Positions 43,608-54,503 of a stretch of DNA of 64,000 nt are shown here, piece by piece. The first letter of the stretch is position 1, and each line of letters starts with the position of its first letter. The position numbers were made by a program, and so were the translations under genes. The DNA is from Thozetella sp. PMI_491 (taxonomy: Eukaryota > Ascomycota > Sordariomycetes > Chaetosphaeriales > Chaetosphaeriaceae), in the NCBI GenBank assembly GCA_021432635.1, contig MU270025.1:951244-1015243 (forward strand), written 5' to 3'. The notes beneath the pieces were generated by a model, which was not told where the DNA came from, ran no database searches, and saw only the letters and a list, made by a program, of their open reading frames with translations.

Positions 43608-44952
43608 GATGGAGAAGTTTAAGAAAATTTTGCAAAACAGCGTGGTGGTGGTGGTTGCCCAAAATTTTGGTCCCACTGTCTTATCGTTCGGAAAGCACAG
43701 CGTGTCGATGTAGAGCCTTCCGAAATTGGAAGCCTAGACCCACCATTTCAGAACCCTGTCAGGCATATTTTAAAAAGGAGATAACTACGGAATATATCCT
43801 TCTTAAATCTACTATACATTAACTATATAGCATATTTAACATATACATTATAGTAGATAGTATACATCAAACGCCTCGCGAGATACAATTGCACCCGTGG
43901 TTGACATTTAGAATGAGGCCATGGAACCCCGGACAAAGACAATAGGCTTCTCCTCAAAAGTTGTTTCGTGCGGCTTAACCGTTACGTCTCCATTAACCCA
44001 GGTTTTAGCTGGTTGACCTGGCTTGGTGGCCTATGCCTTCAGGAACGAGATGTCCTTTGCCTTTTGTTCCTCAAGAGCTCGAGGGGGGAAGGGGCCTTCC
44101 GACCAGCTACATAGGTATGTAGCTACCTAAAAGTTGGGTACTTGATGAGTTCAACGGAAGAGCCTTGGAGCAAGAGAGGTGGCCGTTTGTCAAGTGGCTT
44201 TTGTCCAGCCGGGACCTTCTAGCTTCTTAGCGCACTCAAAACACAAGACCTATTTTGCTCGATCTCTTTCTCCGCCCCGCATACATTTCCTCTTCTGATC
44301 TGCTTATGGAATCACAAGCTCAATTCGCGCGAGCCTCCAAATACAAACTGTCTGATCAATTACTCCTATGGCCTCAGCACTTACACTTTTCCGACATTAA
44401 AAATTTACAAGGCCAGAACCAGTTTTTGCAGTCACTTAAACGAATCATAAAGAACCCTCTATATTATCTCCAGAAACACCAAGGGGCTCAAAGGTTACTC
44501 GCCACTCTATGAACGACTCGGTGTTTGTAGGCGCCGACTTCGGCGCGAATAGTGACACAGAGACCGAAGACAATTCTGCCAGCGGCAAAAATGAAGTTTC
44601 GCGGCCCGCCCTAAAATCTAAACATAACTATCTTAATACTAGTCGAACGATGACAAGATGTCCAGACCCTAGCCTAATTAACCTCCTAAGGATTACCTTA
44701 CCAATGTAACTTTTAACACTATGTGGACAGGATAAAATTTAAGCCAGCTACAGAGCTTCCTAACGCATACGTTGCTCTTTACATATTATTGTCAAGGCAC
44801 TGAGTTCAGTAACACCTCCCAGCTCTGATGCTTAATCTGAACCGGTATTGACATTGGAAACAAAAACTGTTAATACAGTTGCGAATCTAATAGCTTATAT
44901 TAGCTTTAACTCTCTTCAGCCCCTAGCAGAGCAGTGTTCGACGAAGGGATGC

Positions 44953-45838
44953 TCACGTAGCGCCGGCCAAAATCAGCTTTGTCGTTTTCATATCAGTCAA
45001 CTTGGATAAAACCAAGAGATAGGAAATCGTAGACACTATGATAACGCATACTCGAGCCCAGACACTGTTGGTAAAAATGCAGATGACCACTGGCATGAGC
45101 AAAACAGTCGTTATGAGCATTAGCATTACGGTTCTGGCAATAGTCTTTATCAACGAGCCCGAATAGATATACATGTCCGGGTCAGTAGATAAGTCGTGCT
45201 GAGCAATCTAACATCTATGGTTAGCTGATCATCTCTGCGAGGGTCAAGAGGAAAGAAAAAAAGGCAGGCGAATTCATCAAAGTCTCGCCGTACCGTTCGG
45301 AAGCCCTTGTAATAGTCAATGAATAGGTCTTCAATCCAGTCCTCAAGTTGCCTAAGCGCGCTATCATTTGAATATGCAAGGCTGGTTAACTCCAGGTGGT
45401 TGTCAAGATACTTCCTCTCGGATCTACTAATGCATCCCTTCGCCCTCAACCATTTCTGCAGACTAGACACGTCTCGTGATAAAGCAGGTCTTAGGCTGAG
45501 CATCTTGCTCGTCCTCTCCACAAATGAGTCTATCTAGTGTTAAATAACGCATGATCAATGGCAATTGCGAAGCATACCGTAATCCTCCAAACTTGACGAA
45601 AGTTCTGTCAAAAGAGAGATCCGAGCTGTGTTTCCATCGCTCCGGCTTTCGCCTAGTGAAAGGGGTGCGGTCTCATTCTGGTCCAGGTCGTCCAAGGTTT
45701 GCTCAAGCTGCGATATTTTGTCTTGTTTTAAGAGAAGAAGCCTGGATCGAAGCCTGAGAAATCGCCTGCAGATGAAAAAGTTGTCGTTGGCGGCAAGTAA
45801 AGCACAGAACCGCGGATAGCCGCTTCTATATTCTTCAA
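44953..45838 (-). CDS. DUF6594-family membrane protein, 5' exon unresolved
   Basis: Fungal protein family with a long helical N-terminal part and three C-terminal membrane spans. Three exons are supported: about 45838-45578, 45529-45294 and 45198-44953 (introns 48 and 95 bp, GT-AG, in frame). Exon A encodes GYPRFCALLAANDNFFICRRF and LRSRLLLLKQDKISQLEQ, the family's hallmark start. Exon B continues the helical part (SLRPALSRDVSSLQKWL). Exon C holds DPDMYIYSGSL followed by hydrophobic spans (MLMLITTVLLMPVVICIF and ARVCVIIVSTISYLLV). The first coding exon upstream of 45838 is unclear: an in-frame TAA precedes an AACAG acceptor, so at least one more exon should lie between 45850 and 46134. It lies beside repeat-rich DNA but no stop is seen in the supported part. 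Confidence 0.7.
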
Positions 45839-46594
45839 CTGTTGACTGTTAGCCCATGGTTGTATGTAGACTGGGATGGATTTTGGTAACTGGATAATTC
45901 AGACTTTTCTTAATCGGACCAGCGCATGCCGTTGGCCCCTGGGCCATTTCCAAGTCGCATCCTGCACCTCGATCTGGTGGCCGTAGCGACCATGGATTCA
46001 GGTTTGAAAGACGAAATCTGACGAATCTCATTAAGACGTGCAGCAGCTCGAGGATTCTTGAGAATACAGGAGCATGTTATGGTCCCACAGGCGATATTTA
46101 ACATGCTAGTCAAGGCAGGAGGTAGTGGAGGCATTTATGCCTTCCTAACAAACGAGTACCGGAGTTGGACCATGTGAGAGACCATCAGGCAGCAATGGTG
46201 GGGCATGCAGCCTACTATATTTCTGCGACAGCTAAAGACTGACAAGGCCAATCATCTGACACAACGTGTGATTCTCCGAAATGTACGAAGAAGTATGCGC
46301 CTTGGTGATAGGGCTTTTCGCTCGGGCACACAATTGACAGGGGGGTCAGAAAATGCTGAGAGTGGGGTCAGGAATAAGTGGGGCAAATATTAGTATTTCT
46401 GACACTAAACACTCTTTTCGCTCTTTGCATTTTGCTGCAGTAGTAAGATTAAGCAGCCCAGAGTTTTATAAATGAGACGGCGTCGCCATGGGGTGGCCAG
46501 TTTAGCGATAGATATTATACCCCAATCGCACAATCGCACATCAAGCCGCACATTTCTCGTGCCGATAGAACCGCTTCCGTTTGCCACTGGTAAA
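45839..46594. other. Spacer with probable 5' end of DUF6594 gene
   Basis: Open frames on the minus strand at 45849-46134 may include the missing first exon. Otherwise nothing recognised. Confidence 0.35.
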
Positions 46595-46951
46595 ATGAGT
46601 CACCCTGAGTGAGCTATAGCTATCTTTACTACGCACCCGGATACTGATATTTCGATTGCTAGTCGTAAAAGTCCCGATCCTCACGTCGTTGGAGGTCGTC
46701 CACGGTACAATGGCAATTCGGTTCGTTGTACCTGTCCAAAGCTGCTTGCTTTCCGACTAACTGCTGTCGAGGAATCGGAGTTCTCGATTGGTGATAAAGT
46801 GTATCTAATAAAAAGCGGGACAAAGACGGGACCCTACAAAGTGGAAACGGTGACCGATAGTGGAAAATTTACACTCTGCGAGGTTGAGACGGGGGAATCC
46901 ATTAATAACGGCGACGTAGTGGAGGCGAGCGACTTGGACATGTCGACTTGA
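46595..46951 (+). CDS. Small beta-rich (SH3-like) protein upstream of caspase-like gene
   Basis: Two exons, 46595-46608 and 46663-46951, joined in phase 2 over a 54-bp intron with GTGAGC donor and GCTAG acceptor; 100 residues. Without splicing there is no start codon in the frame of the conserved part. The second half reads FSIGDKVYLIKSG, GPYKVETVTDSGKFTLCE and NGDVVEASDLD. It alternates hydrophobic and polar residues with glycine turns, as in an SH3-like or KOW-type barrel; similar small fungal proteins share the GDKVYL...GPY...GKYTL pattern, but I know no function. It ends 392 bp before the caspase-like start on the same strand. No signal peptide or membrane segment. Confidence 0.6.
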
Positions 46952-47343
46952 GAGGCGTTTGGTCGAGATTCCACTACCAGAGAATTTCAAGTAGTGCTCA
47001 TTATTAAATGTAGCGGAGATAAACATGCGAGACAGATGCCTTCTCCTAAAACGGGCTGCCACATGTCCACCTAGGAACGGATCCCCAGCGTGACAGGGCG
47101 ATGCTTATGACTCATCACGGGCCTATAGGCGTGCGGCTTGGCCAAGTAGGCAGCCAAGCAGTTCTCGTTAAGCAGGCCGATCAGCTCCCGACTGGTTCCA
47201 GACCTGCAATACAACACCAATACCCAATATTAGACAAAAACCCCGCCTTTGGCTACATTTTGCCTGATCGCAGCCTTACTGTGCGCGACCTGCCCATAAC
47301 CTGCATCTACCCTCCAAGTTCTCGCCAACCTCGGTTCTCCATA
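46952..47343. other. Leader region of caspase-like gene
   Basis: The caspase frame is open back to 47101 without a good start; its first Met in a plausible context is at 47344. This interval likely contains the promoter and 5' leader, with an alternative start further upstream possible. Confidence 0.4.
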
Positions 47344-49401
47344 ATGCCGGATCAGAGCAGCGTCGTGGGGCAATATGCCCTCTTGGTTGGCGTAAATTTT
47401 TATCCGGGCACGTTGCGATCTCTGAAGGGTGCTGTGCGTGATGTGCAAGAGCTTGAAGAGCACCTGATGGGCAGGACCGGGATTGAGATTCAAAGGCTCA
47501 CCGCGAGCTCAACGGAGCCGAACTCATCTCGGCCGGCTGAAGATGCCGAGCACCTGCCCACGTATGATAACTTGGTGTCGAGCCTCGAGAGGATAACATC
47601 GCATTCTGCGCCGGGCGACCTCGTCCTCATCCACTATTCCGGACACGGCACCACGATTCCACCGGCGAGCGATTTATCAGACGGCCCTAATACCTCAACC
47701 GGTGAACTAGCCCTAGTACTACTCCATGGGATGCACGGAACCGACGTAAAATATTTCCGAGGGGCAGAATTAGCAGCTCAGCTGGCCAAAATGGTGAAGA
47801 AGAAGCTTATTGTTACGCTTGTCCTGGACTGTTGCTTTTCTGGAAGCGTAATGCGCAACGATGATTCGATTCGTTTTCTCCCCTATGATTTTTTGGTGGA
47901 CACTGCGCATCCTCCCAAGCCTTGGGAGAGCCTCGGCTGGGGAACTGAAAGCGCCCTTGCAAGTGTCCGCAGCGCTTCCATGCGACAAAACTGGCTGGTC
48001 AATCCGGACGGCTATTGTATACTCACCGCATGCGGGCCGACAGAGGAGGCGAAGGAGATAAAAGTTGAAGGGCAGTACAATGGCATGCTGTCTTACTTTC
48101 TAATCAGGTCGTTCATCAAACGTGGTGGCTTGGGGGGGCGGCAGCAGCACATTTATGCTTATCTGTGTGCCAGATTCAGGCAGAAATACCCATGGCAGAA
48201 ACCAATGCTCTACGGGAACAAACGACTAAGATTTCTCGAGAATGTCAACGGCTGGCCTGATACAGAACCAATTCCGGTCATCACAACCGGAGATATATCC
48301 CCTAAACTACAGGCCGGCGAGGCTCACGGTGTTAGTGAAGGAGACCAGTTTACACTCTGTACAACGGGCACAGCTGATACCTCCGAGGCCGAGAAAGATG
48401 CAGTGATTGTCCAAGTCACCAGTGTCGGCGCGCTGTTGTCTGATTTGAAGATATTGGATGCGGAATCTTTTCCTGCCTTGTTGGGTTTGACGGCAGTAGC
48501 GAGGACGAGATTATCCCTCCGCCGATTCCCCATTCGACTTGAGCTTCGTTTGCCTTGCCTTGATGTCTGGATGGCGGCCCTTGAGGAACGAGCCTCGATA
48601 TATGTCCAATTCGTGGATGATGCCGAGCCCAAACCTTCGTTCTCATTTTACGCAGCTATAATTGCCGAAAATGTGTACGAAATCCGAGACGAGTGGGACC
48701 GAGCGATCCCGGATCTACCTGCCTCTCCGTACAACCTAAAAGAAAACGCGGATTACGTGTTAGATATACTGGAACATTTGACTAGGTTTAAGCTGGCGCA
48801 GAGTTTGGCTAACGAGGAGCCGAAAACTGATTTCCGCCAGTCTTTCGACGGTCGTCTCGTCAACACCAGAACCGGGAAGGCAATGGCTCCGGGATGTTTG
48901 CGGACAGGACCATTTCAGCCGAACTGTTCACATCCGGGTTGCAGAATGGAAGCAGCGCATGGCGATGTTTTAGACCTGCAGCTGAAAAACAATGGGGACA
49001 AGCAGGGTTATGCTCTTCATGTACACGTCTACAGCTTGGGGTCCTGCTGGGAAATAGAAAATCTTCTTGATGCGAACAACGAGGTCGTTCCACCGCGGTA
49101 TAGCAACCAAAACCTAGACTATGAGCTGGGAACGAGCGGGCAGTGGAATAAAAAGATAAGGATGACAGTTCCGGAGGAGCTGCAAGCGAGGAGCTGGCAA
49201 GGATGCGATGACACTATCAAAGTCTTTCTTACCATCCAGCCTACATCATTCACGTGTTTGGAATTGCCAGAGATAGGCAAACTGACCAAGCGACATGGAC
49301 AGTCTGGGACCGAGAAAGTAGTCCCAGATCATCTATCAGAAGATTGGGCAGCACTGAGTTTTCAAGTTCGTACACACGTCAAGCAGATTGCAGAGGTCTG
49401 A
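47344..49401 (+). CDS. Caspase-like protease (peptidase C14 clan) with C-terminal extension, copy 1
   Basis: 685 residues from the Met at 47344 (MPDQSS); the frame is open another 81 codons upstream, but the family start (YALLVGVNFY, strand 1) begins ten residues after this Met. The catalytic dyad is clear: His101 in HYSGHGT and Cys164 in LDCCFSGS, with the strand-2 region LRSLKGAVRDVQELEEHL as in metacaspases and other caspase-like proteins of fungi. The core ends near residue 290. A small beta domain (AGEAHGVSEGDQFTL), a helical piece (DYVLDILEHLTRFKLAQ) and a C-terminal domain with GDVLDLQLKNNG and LHVHVYSLG follow, resembling DUF4384-type sensor regions. This same order recurs in the protease at 54504. 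Faces the CHAT gene tail to tail, 416 bp apart. Confidence 0.85.
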   Translation: MPDQSSVVGQYALLVGVNFYPGTLRSLKGAVRDVQELEEHLMGRTGIEIQRLTASSTEPNSSRPAEDAEHLPTYDNLVSSLERITSHSAPGDLVLIHYSGHGTTIPPASDLSDGPNTSTGELALVLLHGMHGTDVKYFRGAELAAQLAKMVKKKLIVTLVLDCCFSGSVMRNDDSIRFLPYDFLVDTAHPPKPWESLGWGTESALASVRSASMRQNWLVNPDGYCILTACGPTEEAKEIKVEGQYNGMLSYFLIRSFIKRGGLGGRQQHIYAYLCARFRQKYPWQKPMLYGNKRLRFLENVNGWPDTEPIPVITTGDISPKLQAGEAHGVSEGDQFTLCTTGTADTSEAEKDAVIVQVTSVGALLSDLKILDAESFPALLGLTAVARTRLSLRRFPIRLELRLPCLDVWMAALEERASIYVQFVDDAEPKPSFSFYAAIIAENVYEIRDEWDRAIPDLPASPYNLKENADYVLDILEHLTRFKLAQSLANEEPKTDFRQSFDGRLVNTRTGKAMAPGCLRTGPFQPNCSHPGCRMEAAHGDVLDLQLKNNGDKQGYALHVHVYSLGSCWEIENLLDANNEVVPPRYSNQNLDYELGTSGQWNKKIRMTVPEELQARSWQGCDDTIKVFLTIQPTSFTCLELPEIGKLTKRHGQSGTEKVVPDHLSEDWAALSFQVRTHVKQIAEV

Positions 49402-49817
49402 TTCGGACTAGGTAGATCAAATTCACAAGGGTGGCCAAAATTTAAGTGGAAACTGACCCTATTTTGGTATCTTCAAGTGGTAAAGTTCCGAGACGGTTCA
49501 GCAAAGCCATCCTGTTGGGATGGTTTGTACGCGTGTACTTGTGGATGCTTTCGAACAAATCGGATTGCCCTTTCAAAGCCGTCTTTCTTAACATCCGTTT
49601 CTAGCTAAAAACTGACACTAGTGTAAAAGAATGATTGTATGGCGGGTTTCTCGCTTCCATGGTGATACGGATTGTATAGGACAAACATGGTGCATGGAGG
49701 GGGCCGATTGTAGCTTACTCGATACGTGATGAAGCGCAGGCCAAATGGGCCTTTTCTAACGACTTCTACACGGCCACGTACAGACTTCCTTATAACTTGG
49801 CCAAGACCAAAGCCACC
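49402..49817. other. Convergent 3' flanks of caspase-like and CHAT genes
   Basis: 0.42 kb, no gene seen. Confidence 0.4.
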
Positions 49818-52800
49818 TCAGGGGCCAAAATGTACAAAAGGTGCCCACAAAAACGGGCTATCAGGGTAATTCGCCTTCAAGCACATCACGGCATACCTCA
49901 GCGCCTCGGCAGCCCGCCTGCCAATCCCCAGGTCTTCTGTCTTCGTGACTTTCCTTTGATTTGTCGGTTCCTTTGTGCCAAGGAGCCGCGAGTAAAAAAG
50001 CTCAGCCAGAGCGACGCAGATGTCGTCATCCACCGACCACAGCGAAGCCACCACCTCCATAAACCCAGCCATCTGGAACGCGCTGGCCATGTGAAGTCCC
50101 TCATCACTCAGTCCATGCGTTCTCACCTCAGCAGTTGAGCAAGCTGAGAGGAAGGCGATGCGGGCGCTGCCGTCGCTTCCCGTGACAGGGTGCGCGGCCA
50201 CGACCTTGGCCAGCTTCGCGATAGTGAGACGATCCACGACGGGAACACTTGGACGGCCGACGACATCTCCATCGCTGTCCCGCTGCAGCATCAGATGACT
50301 GCGGGAGGGATCTTCCGCGTCTGAGGAGCCGTGGCAGGCGAAGTGAACAATTTGTGAGTGAAGAATCTGGCCAAGTACATCACGAACACAGGGTTGAGGA
50401 AGGCGCAAGACCTTGGATGGTTTATGAAGTGAGGAGGAGGAGGCTGAATCAGGTGCGGATGCCCAAGCAGTAGCGACTACCTTCTCAATAGCATCGCACT
50501 CGCGTTGAGCTCCTGGGAGAGGCTTGTGCCCGGGAGTAGTTGACATGGTAACAACCAAGATGGTGTTGTCGTCGCGAGCCTCGCTGCTTTTCTCTACTGC
50601 GGCTGTATTGGTCCTGACGGACTTTTCCCGAGCGTAGCCAAGGGTCTTGATCGTTGGAGTGTAGGAAGATATTATGTAGTCCAGGGCGCCTGCTGTGGCA
50701 TCGCCAGCGGCATGGAAGGGGAACGAGCTGGCGATACCAGATCCTATCCACCAAACCCGTCTTAGATCCTCTTCGTTAGGATCACCTACGAGACCCATGA
50801 GCCTAAGTTCATCGAGAACTGGCTTTACGCAGTGAACCCAGAGCCACGCCAGCTGATCGAGTTGTAAATCGTCCTCGTCAGAGTCATCGCCTCCTATGTC
50901 TCGATCACGGTAGTCTACTTGACGGTTGGATCTGTACCGTCGGAACTCGTATTGTATGGGAGGGGGTGCAGTGGCCGGTGACAGACCGGGTAGTGGGAGC
51001 GATTTTATTACATTGTGAGAGACAATGATGGCGTCGGATGCGATGTCGGTGACATTGACAACGACGATGGGACCTTCGACGGCGTGGCGCTTCATCTCCT
51101 CGACGGTTGGACCCAGGAGGAATCGTTCCTGGCCAGGCACGGTTTGACGAATATCATGTATGCAGGCGTCGATGGCGTACACGGCCTCTCTTCGCTCCTT
51201 GAAGAGTCGTTCCCTCCCAACCGAGTCCCATCCGTCGATAGGCATGGAAGCCTGTGTTTTCAAGGTCCTATAGCGCTGGGCTAACGTGCCATCCATGCTC
51301 TGCAGGCGGGATAGGTCGTCGAGGCCGTCAATGGTGTACCCGATGATGAGGCCTCGACCGAGCTCAAGCAGCTCAACCGCCTTCTCCGTGTTGCCTAGCT
51401 TGAGGAGTACGGCACAGGCATCCGCGGCGAGGCCCGAGATCTGAATCACTGCATGCTGCTGATCTTCACGTGCAGCATACCGGCTGCAGATCTGTGGGAT
51501 CAGCTTGACGGCAGCCTCAACGACCACCATGGATTGATTCCAGTCCTCAGAATTTCTTAGAAGTAGGAGAGCAGTGCGCAGTGCCAACATTCGGGTCAAA
51601 GCCACTCCGAGTGGTTGTTCGGCAGCCTCCAGATAGTACTTGAGTGCTTCGTCGAGGTATTTGTCGTCGCGCGACAGACCCGCAATTCCTACTAAGCTAT
51701 TGGCGAGACGTATCAAGAACGCCGATCGGTCTGGGTGGCCCCTGAGAGTCAAATCAACTGCTCCTCTTGCCAACTCAACCGCCCGTTCAATATCCGGTGG
51801 GTTATGCTCTTCGTCATATCTCCTTTCAAGCAGCACTCCCAAGTTGCTCATGCAATTCACCCTTGCCGGGTCTGTCTCTGCTGCATCTTCGACAGCACGC
51901 TGGGCTAGCTGAATAGCTTCTTCAAGATCTCTGGTCGACTTGAATCGGCGGTACCTCGACTCAAGTCTATTGACGAGGTTATTCACGAAGCCTGATCGAC
52001 GAGGGTCGTCGTTAGGGGTTGAGTTGACGGCTCGTCTTCCAATATCGATGGCTTCTTCGAGATCCTTGACGTCAAGCAGCCGCGAGTATCGCATACCATG
52101 TTTGCTCCCAAGGTTGTTCAGCCTGCTGGAGAGGTTCCGGTCATTTTCAGGTGTCGAGTTGACAGCATCCTGTGCAATCCGAACGGCCTCGTTGATGTAG
52201 TGGACCTCGCCAGTGAATTCAAAAAGCCTCTGAAGGGAGTTGGCTAAGTTGATGAGACCACTGGCACTCCCGGGACCACTCGATGGCATCAAAGCCACTG
52301 ATTCCTGGACCAGCTCAATCGAATGGTGAAGCATCTGCACGTTGCCCTTTTGTGTATAATTGACTTGTAACAAAGCTCCTAGGTTGGCCGAGTATCGCGC
52401 GCGATCAGTGTCAGCATATGGGGCCACGGAAACGGCCTCTCTGGAGAAGGCGATTGCCTTTTCAAGATCCTTCTCATCACCGCTATGTGCCCATCTGTCG
52501 CCAAGCATTGTACCCAGACTGTCAAGCAGAGTTGCCCGTCCCGGGTGCGTCGCAGAAATGCTCTCGACAGCGTCCTGTGTCTTCTGGATTGCGTCTATGA
52601 GATCTTGGGGATCCCGCAATTCTCTGTAGCGATCCTCCAGGCTTTCTCCAAGTTCGCCGAGGGCAGTCGCCAACCCATCACTGCCAGACTCAAAGAAGCT
52701 TACCGCCATTGTTCTAGCTTCAATGGTTTTTCCGAGAAGCTGCTTCTCTCCCGTGAGCGTATACTTATGCCGAAAGCAAGTTGCTAGTTGCTTCCAACAA

Positions 52801-54041
52801 ACCGGGAGGTCTGGGTCCCCCTCTGACATCAGGCCAATCGCCTTTGTCGTTGCTACTATGGCTTCCTGGATATCCATAACATCATTCGACAGCTTGCACA
52901 TCTTTATAGCAAGGGTTGCTAAAAGCATCGAGTAGGTGGCTCGTTCCTGGTTGTTGGCTGACGCCAGGGCCGAGATATCTCGGGCGATTTGGAGAGCTAA
53001 GTCGAGATCACTCTTGCCGGACTTCTCTCGATAACGAAGCTCTAGAACGGTTGCTAAATTTACCATCCTGTCTAGCCGCTTCGAATGATTGAGTGGGGTC
53101 AAGTCGAACCCATTCTGTATGGCTCGCACGGCGTCCTCAAGATGAATCGTTGCCTCTGTCTCCTGGTACAGATATTTCAGGCCGATGCCAAGGCTGTCAA
53201 GCCATCCTGCTCTGTTTGCATGGCCCTCCGGAGTCAAATTAACAGCTCTCTGAAGTGATTCGACGGCCTCTTGCAGAGCGGCAGTATCGCAGCTCTGCTT
53301 ATATCGCCCTGTCAGCATGAGGCCTAGATTGTTCAACCTGCCCGCGAGGTTTAACACGTTTTCCGGAGATGTTGTACCAATGGCTTCTCGCGCAGCAGAA
53401 ATGGCCTCCTCTAGGTCTTCTTCTCGCTCTGTGCGCTCATGCCGAATGTGAAGCTTGCTAGCGAGGTTGGTCAGGTAGGAAGGCCGGTTTGGGTGGTCGT
53501 GAGGCGTTTTAGCAATAACCTCTCTTGCCAACTGAACCGCACCTTCCAGGTCCACTAGACTATTGGTGTACTTGTAGAGGAGAGTAATTTTGTTCGACAG
53601 GCCGTTTAGCAGGGCGCCTTGCATTATGGGGTCATCTAAGTCATAGCGTACCGCGCGTCTCGCCTCGTCAATGGACCTTTCAAGGATACTCCTATCCGAA
53701 GTGCTTGCGAAATGGAGCTCTAGAGCGTTTGAAAGGGTATCCAGTAGTCCAGCTTTGGCTGGGTCATCATCTCTGACCAAGTCGACGGCCTGCTGTGCGA
53801 CATGCACCGCTTCCTTGGCGAAGACAGCCTCTGCGGAGTATTGATATTGGCTCTGGTGAAAAACCGATAGGTTGCTCAGAAGGTTCGGCAGTAAATTATG
53901 GCCCTCGGGTACCATATGCACCGCTAATGTTGCTGCGAAGACGGCTTCATTGAGATGCAGAGGGTCGCCAGTGCTCTGATAAAGCTCGTATTCTGTCACG
54001 GCATTGTACGAGGCATCTTCTGCAAACTTGACTGGGTCCAT
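49818..54041 (-). CDS. TPR-CHAT protease, 1407 residues
   Basis: Single exon. Residues 1 to about 1030 consist of about 18 degenerate TPR-like helical pairs of 50-60 residues (LEEAIxxAREAV...P....LNNLGxxLxxRY), the repeat form usual before fungal CHAT domains. The CHAT domain (caspase HetF associated with TPRs) occupies about 1090-1407. Catalytic His1237 lies in VHFACHGSSD and catalytic Cys1301 in LSACSTAE; the following HMASAFQMAGFMEVVASLWSV and PFLWAPFVHFG are the conserved CHAT end. All key residues are present and the frame is unbroken over 4.2 kb, so the gene is probably functional. CHAT proteins cleave substrates in bacterial and eukaryotic death pathways; the fungal substrate is unknown. 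Shares a 462-bp divergent promoter region with the caspase-like gene at 54504. Confidence 0.93.
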   Translation of the reverse strand: MDPVKFAEDASYNAVTEYELYQSTGDPLHLNEAVFAATLAVHMVPEGHNLLPNLLSNLSVFHQSQYQYSAEAVFAKEAVHVAQQAVDLVRDDDPAKAGLLDTLSNALELHFASTSDRSILERSIDEARRAVRYDLDDPIMQGALLNGLSNKITLLYKYTNSLVDLEGAVQLAREVIAKTPHDHPNRPSYLTNLASKLHIRHERTEREEDLEEAISAAREAIGTTSPENVLNLAGRLNNLGLMLTGRYKQSCDTAALQEAVESLQRAVNLTPEGHANRAGWLDSLGIGLKYLYQETEATIHLEDAVRAIQNGFDLTPLNHSKRLDRMVNLATVLELRYREKSGKSDLDLALQIARDISALASANNQERATYSMLLATLAIKMCKLSNDVMDIQEAIVATTKAIGLMSEGDPDLPVCWKQLATCFRHKYTLTGEKQLLGKTIEARTMAVSFFESGSDGLATALGELGESLEDRYRELRDPQDLIDAIQKTQDAVESISATHPGRATLLDSLGTMLGDRWAHSGDEKDLEKAIAFSREAVSVAPYADTDRARYSANLGALLQVNYTQKGNVQMLHHSIELVQESVALMPSSGPGSASGLINLANSLQRLFEFTGEVHYINEAVRIAQDAVNSTPENDRNLSSRLNNLGSKHGMRYSRLLDVKDLEEAIDIGRRAVNSTPNDDPRRSGFVNNLVNRLESRYRRFKSTRDLEEAIQLAQRAVEDAAETDPARVNCMSNLGVLLERRYDEEHNPPDIERAVELARGAVDLTLRGHPDRSAFLIRLANSLVGIAGLSRDDKYLDEALKYYLEAAEQPLGVALTRMLALRTALLLLRNSEDWNQSMVVVEAAVKLIPQICSRYAAREDQQHAVIQISGLAADACAVLLKLGNTEKAVELLELGRGLIIGYTIDGLDDLSRLQSMDGTLAQRYRTLKTQASMPIDGWDSVGRERLFKERREAVYAIDACIHDIRQTVPGQERFLLGPTVEEMKRHAVEGPIVVVNVTDIASDAIIVSHNVIKSLPLPGLSPATAPPPIQYEFRRYRSNRQVDYRDRDIGGDDSDEDDLQLDQLAWLWVHCVKPVLDELRLMGLVGDPNEEDLRRVWWIGSGIASSFPFHAAGDATAGALDYIISSYTPTIKTLGYAREKSVRTNTAAVEKSSEARDDNTILVVTMSTTPGHKPLPGAQRECDAIEKVVATAWASAPDSASSSSLHKPSKVLRLPQPCVRDVLGQILHSQIVHFACHGSSDAEDPSRSHLMLQRDSDGDVVGRPSVPVVDRLTIAKLAKVVAAHPVTGSDGSARIAFLSACSTAEVRTHGLSDEGLHMASAFQMAGFMEVVASLWSVDDDICVALAELFYSRLLGTKEPTNQRKVTKTEDLGIGRRAAEALRYAVMCLKANYPDSPFLWAPFVHFGP

Positions 54042-54503
54042 GAGGGGCGCAAACTATTCCTCTGTGAAGGTAAGTCGATGGATGAAGAGGCGCACACGAC
54101 CAGATTTTGTTCTTTGGCATAAATCTAATTTTTAAGGATACCATTTTTTTGGGCCGCGGCGAAATCGACCAAATCAACGTTGATTAGTTATGGCCTGCAT
54201 GATGCAGCCTTCTTCGAGTCCAAAGAGTCGCTGTTCATGCCTGAAGTCCCAGGCATTCTACATCGTTAGGCAGCCTCGTGCACGAATGACAGAAGGGGGG
54301 GGGTCGTTTTGTCGGACCAAAATTGGTCCGAGATTTCCTCAGGACTAATCCACGCGAAAAGGCAACACCTAGACCTGTTTCGTGTCCGTGGAGTTATGTA
54401 AAACCGCGCCATATACCTCCGCCGAACGACTCAGACCCAACAACCTAGTCCTGTCGTATGTTTTAACGCGAGCGCACACATTTGAGGCAGAGAGCGCTTC
54501 TCT
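54042..54503. promoter_or_regulatory. Bidirectional promoter region between CHAT and caspase-like copy 2
   Basis: 462 bp between the two start codons, which diverge. A G-run lies at 54295-54303. A GGTCCGA-type sequence occurs at about 54312 and again, inverted, at 54328 (TTTTGTCGGACCAAAATTGGTCCG), an imperfect palindrome that could be an operator. No factor assigned. Confidence 0.45.

Larger units (their letters stand above)
43094..44952. other. AT-rich, gene-poor stretch containing an assembly gap
   Basis: Contains the 92-bp dispersed repeat, 25 N, and AT-rich DNA with no intact gene. A minus-strand stretch near 43930-44050 has a short protein-like frame (around GQPAKTWVNGDVTVKP) that I could not assign. 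Two plus-strand frames of 85 and 66 codons at 44255-44709 have no motif. Confidence 0.5.

Noticed and set aside
46805-47062. 85-codon minus-strand frame
   Set aside because: Antisense to the small SH3-like gene, which has the family-like pattern.
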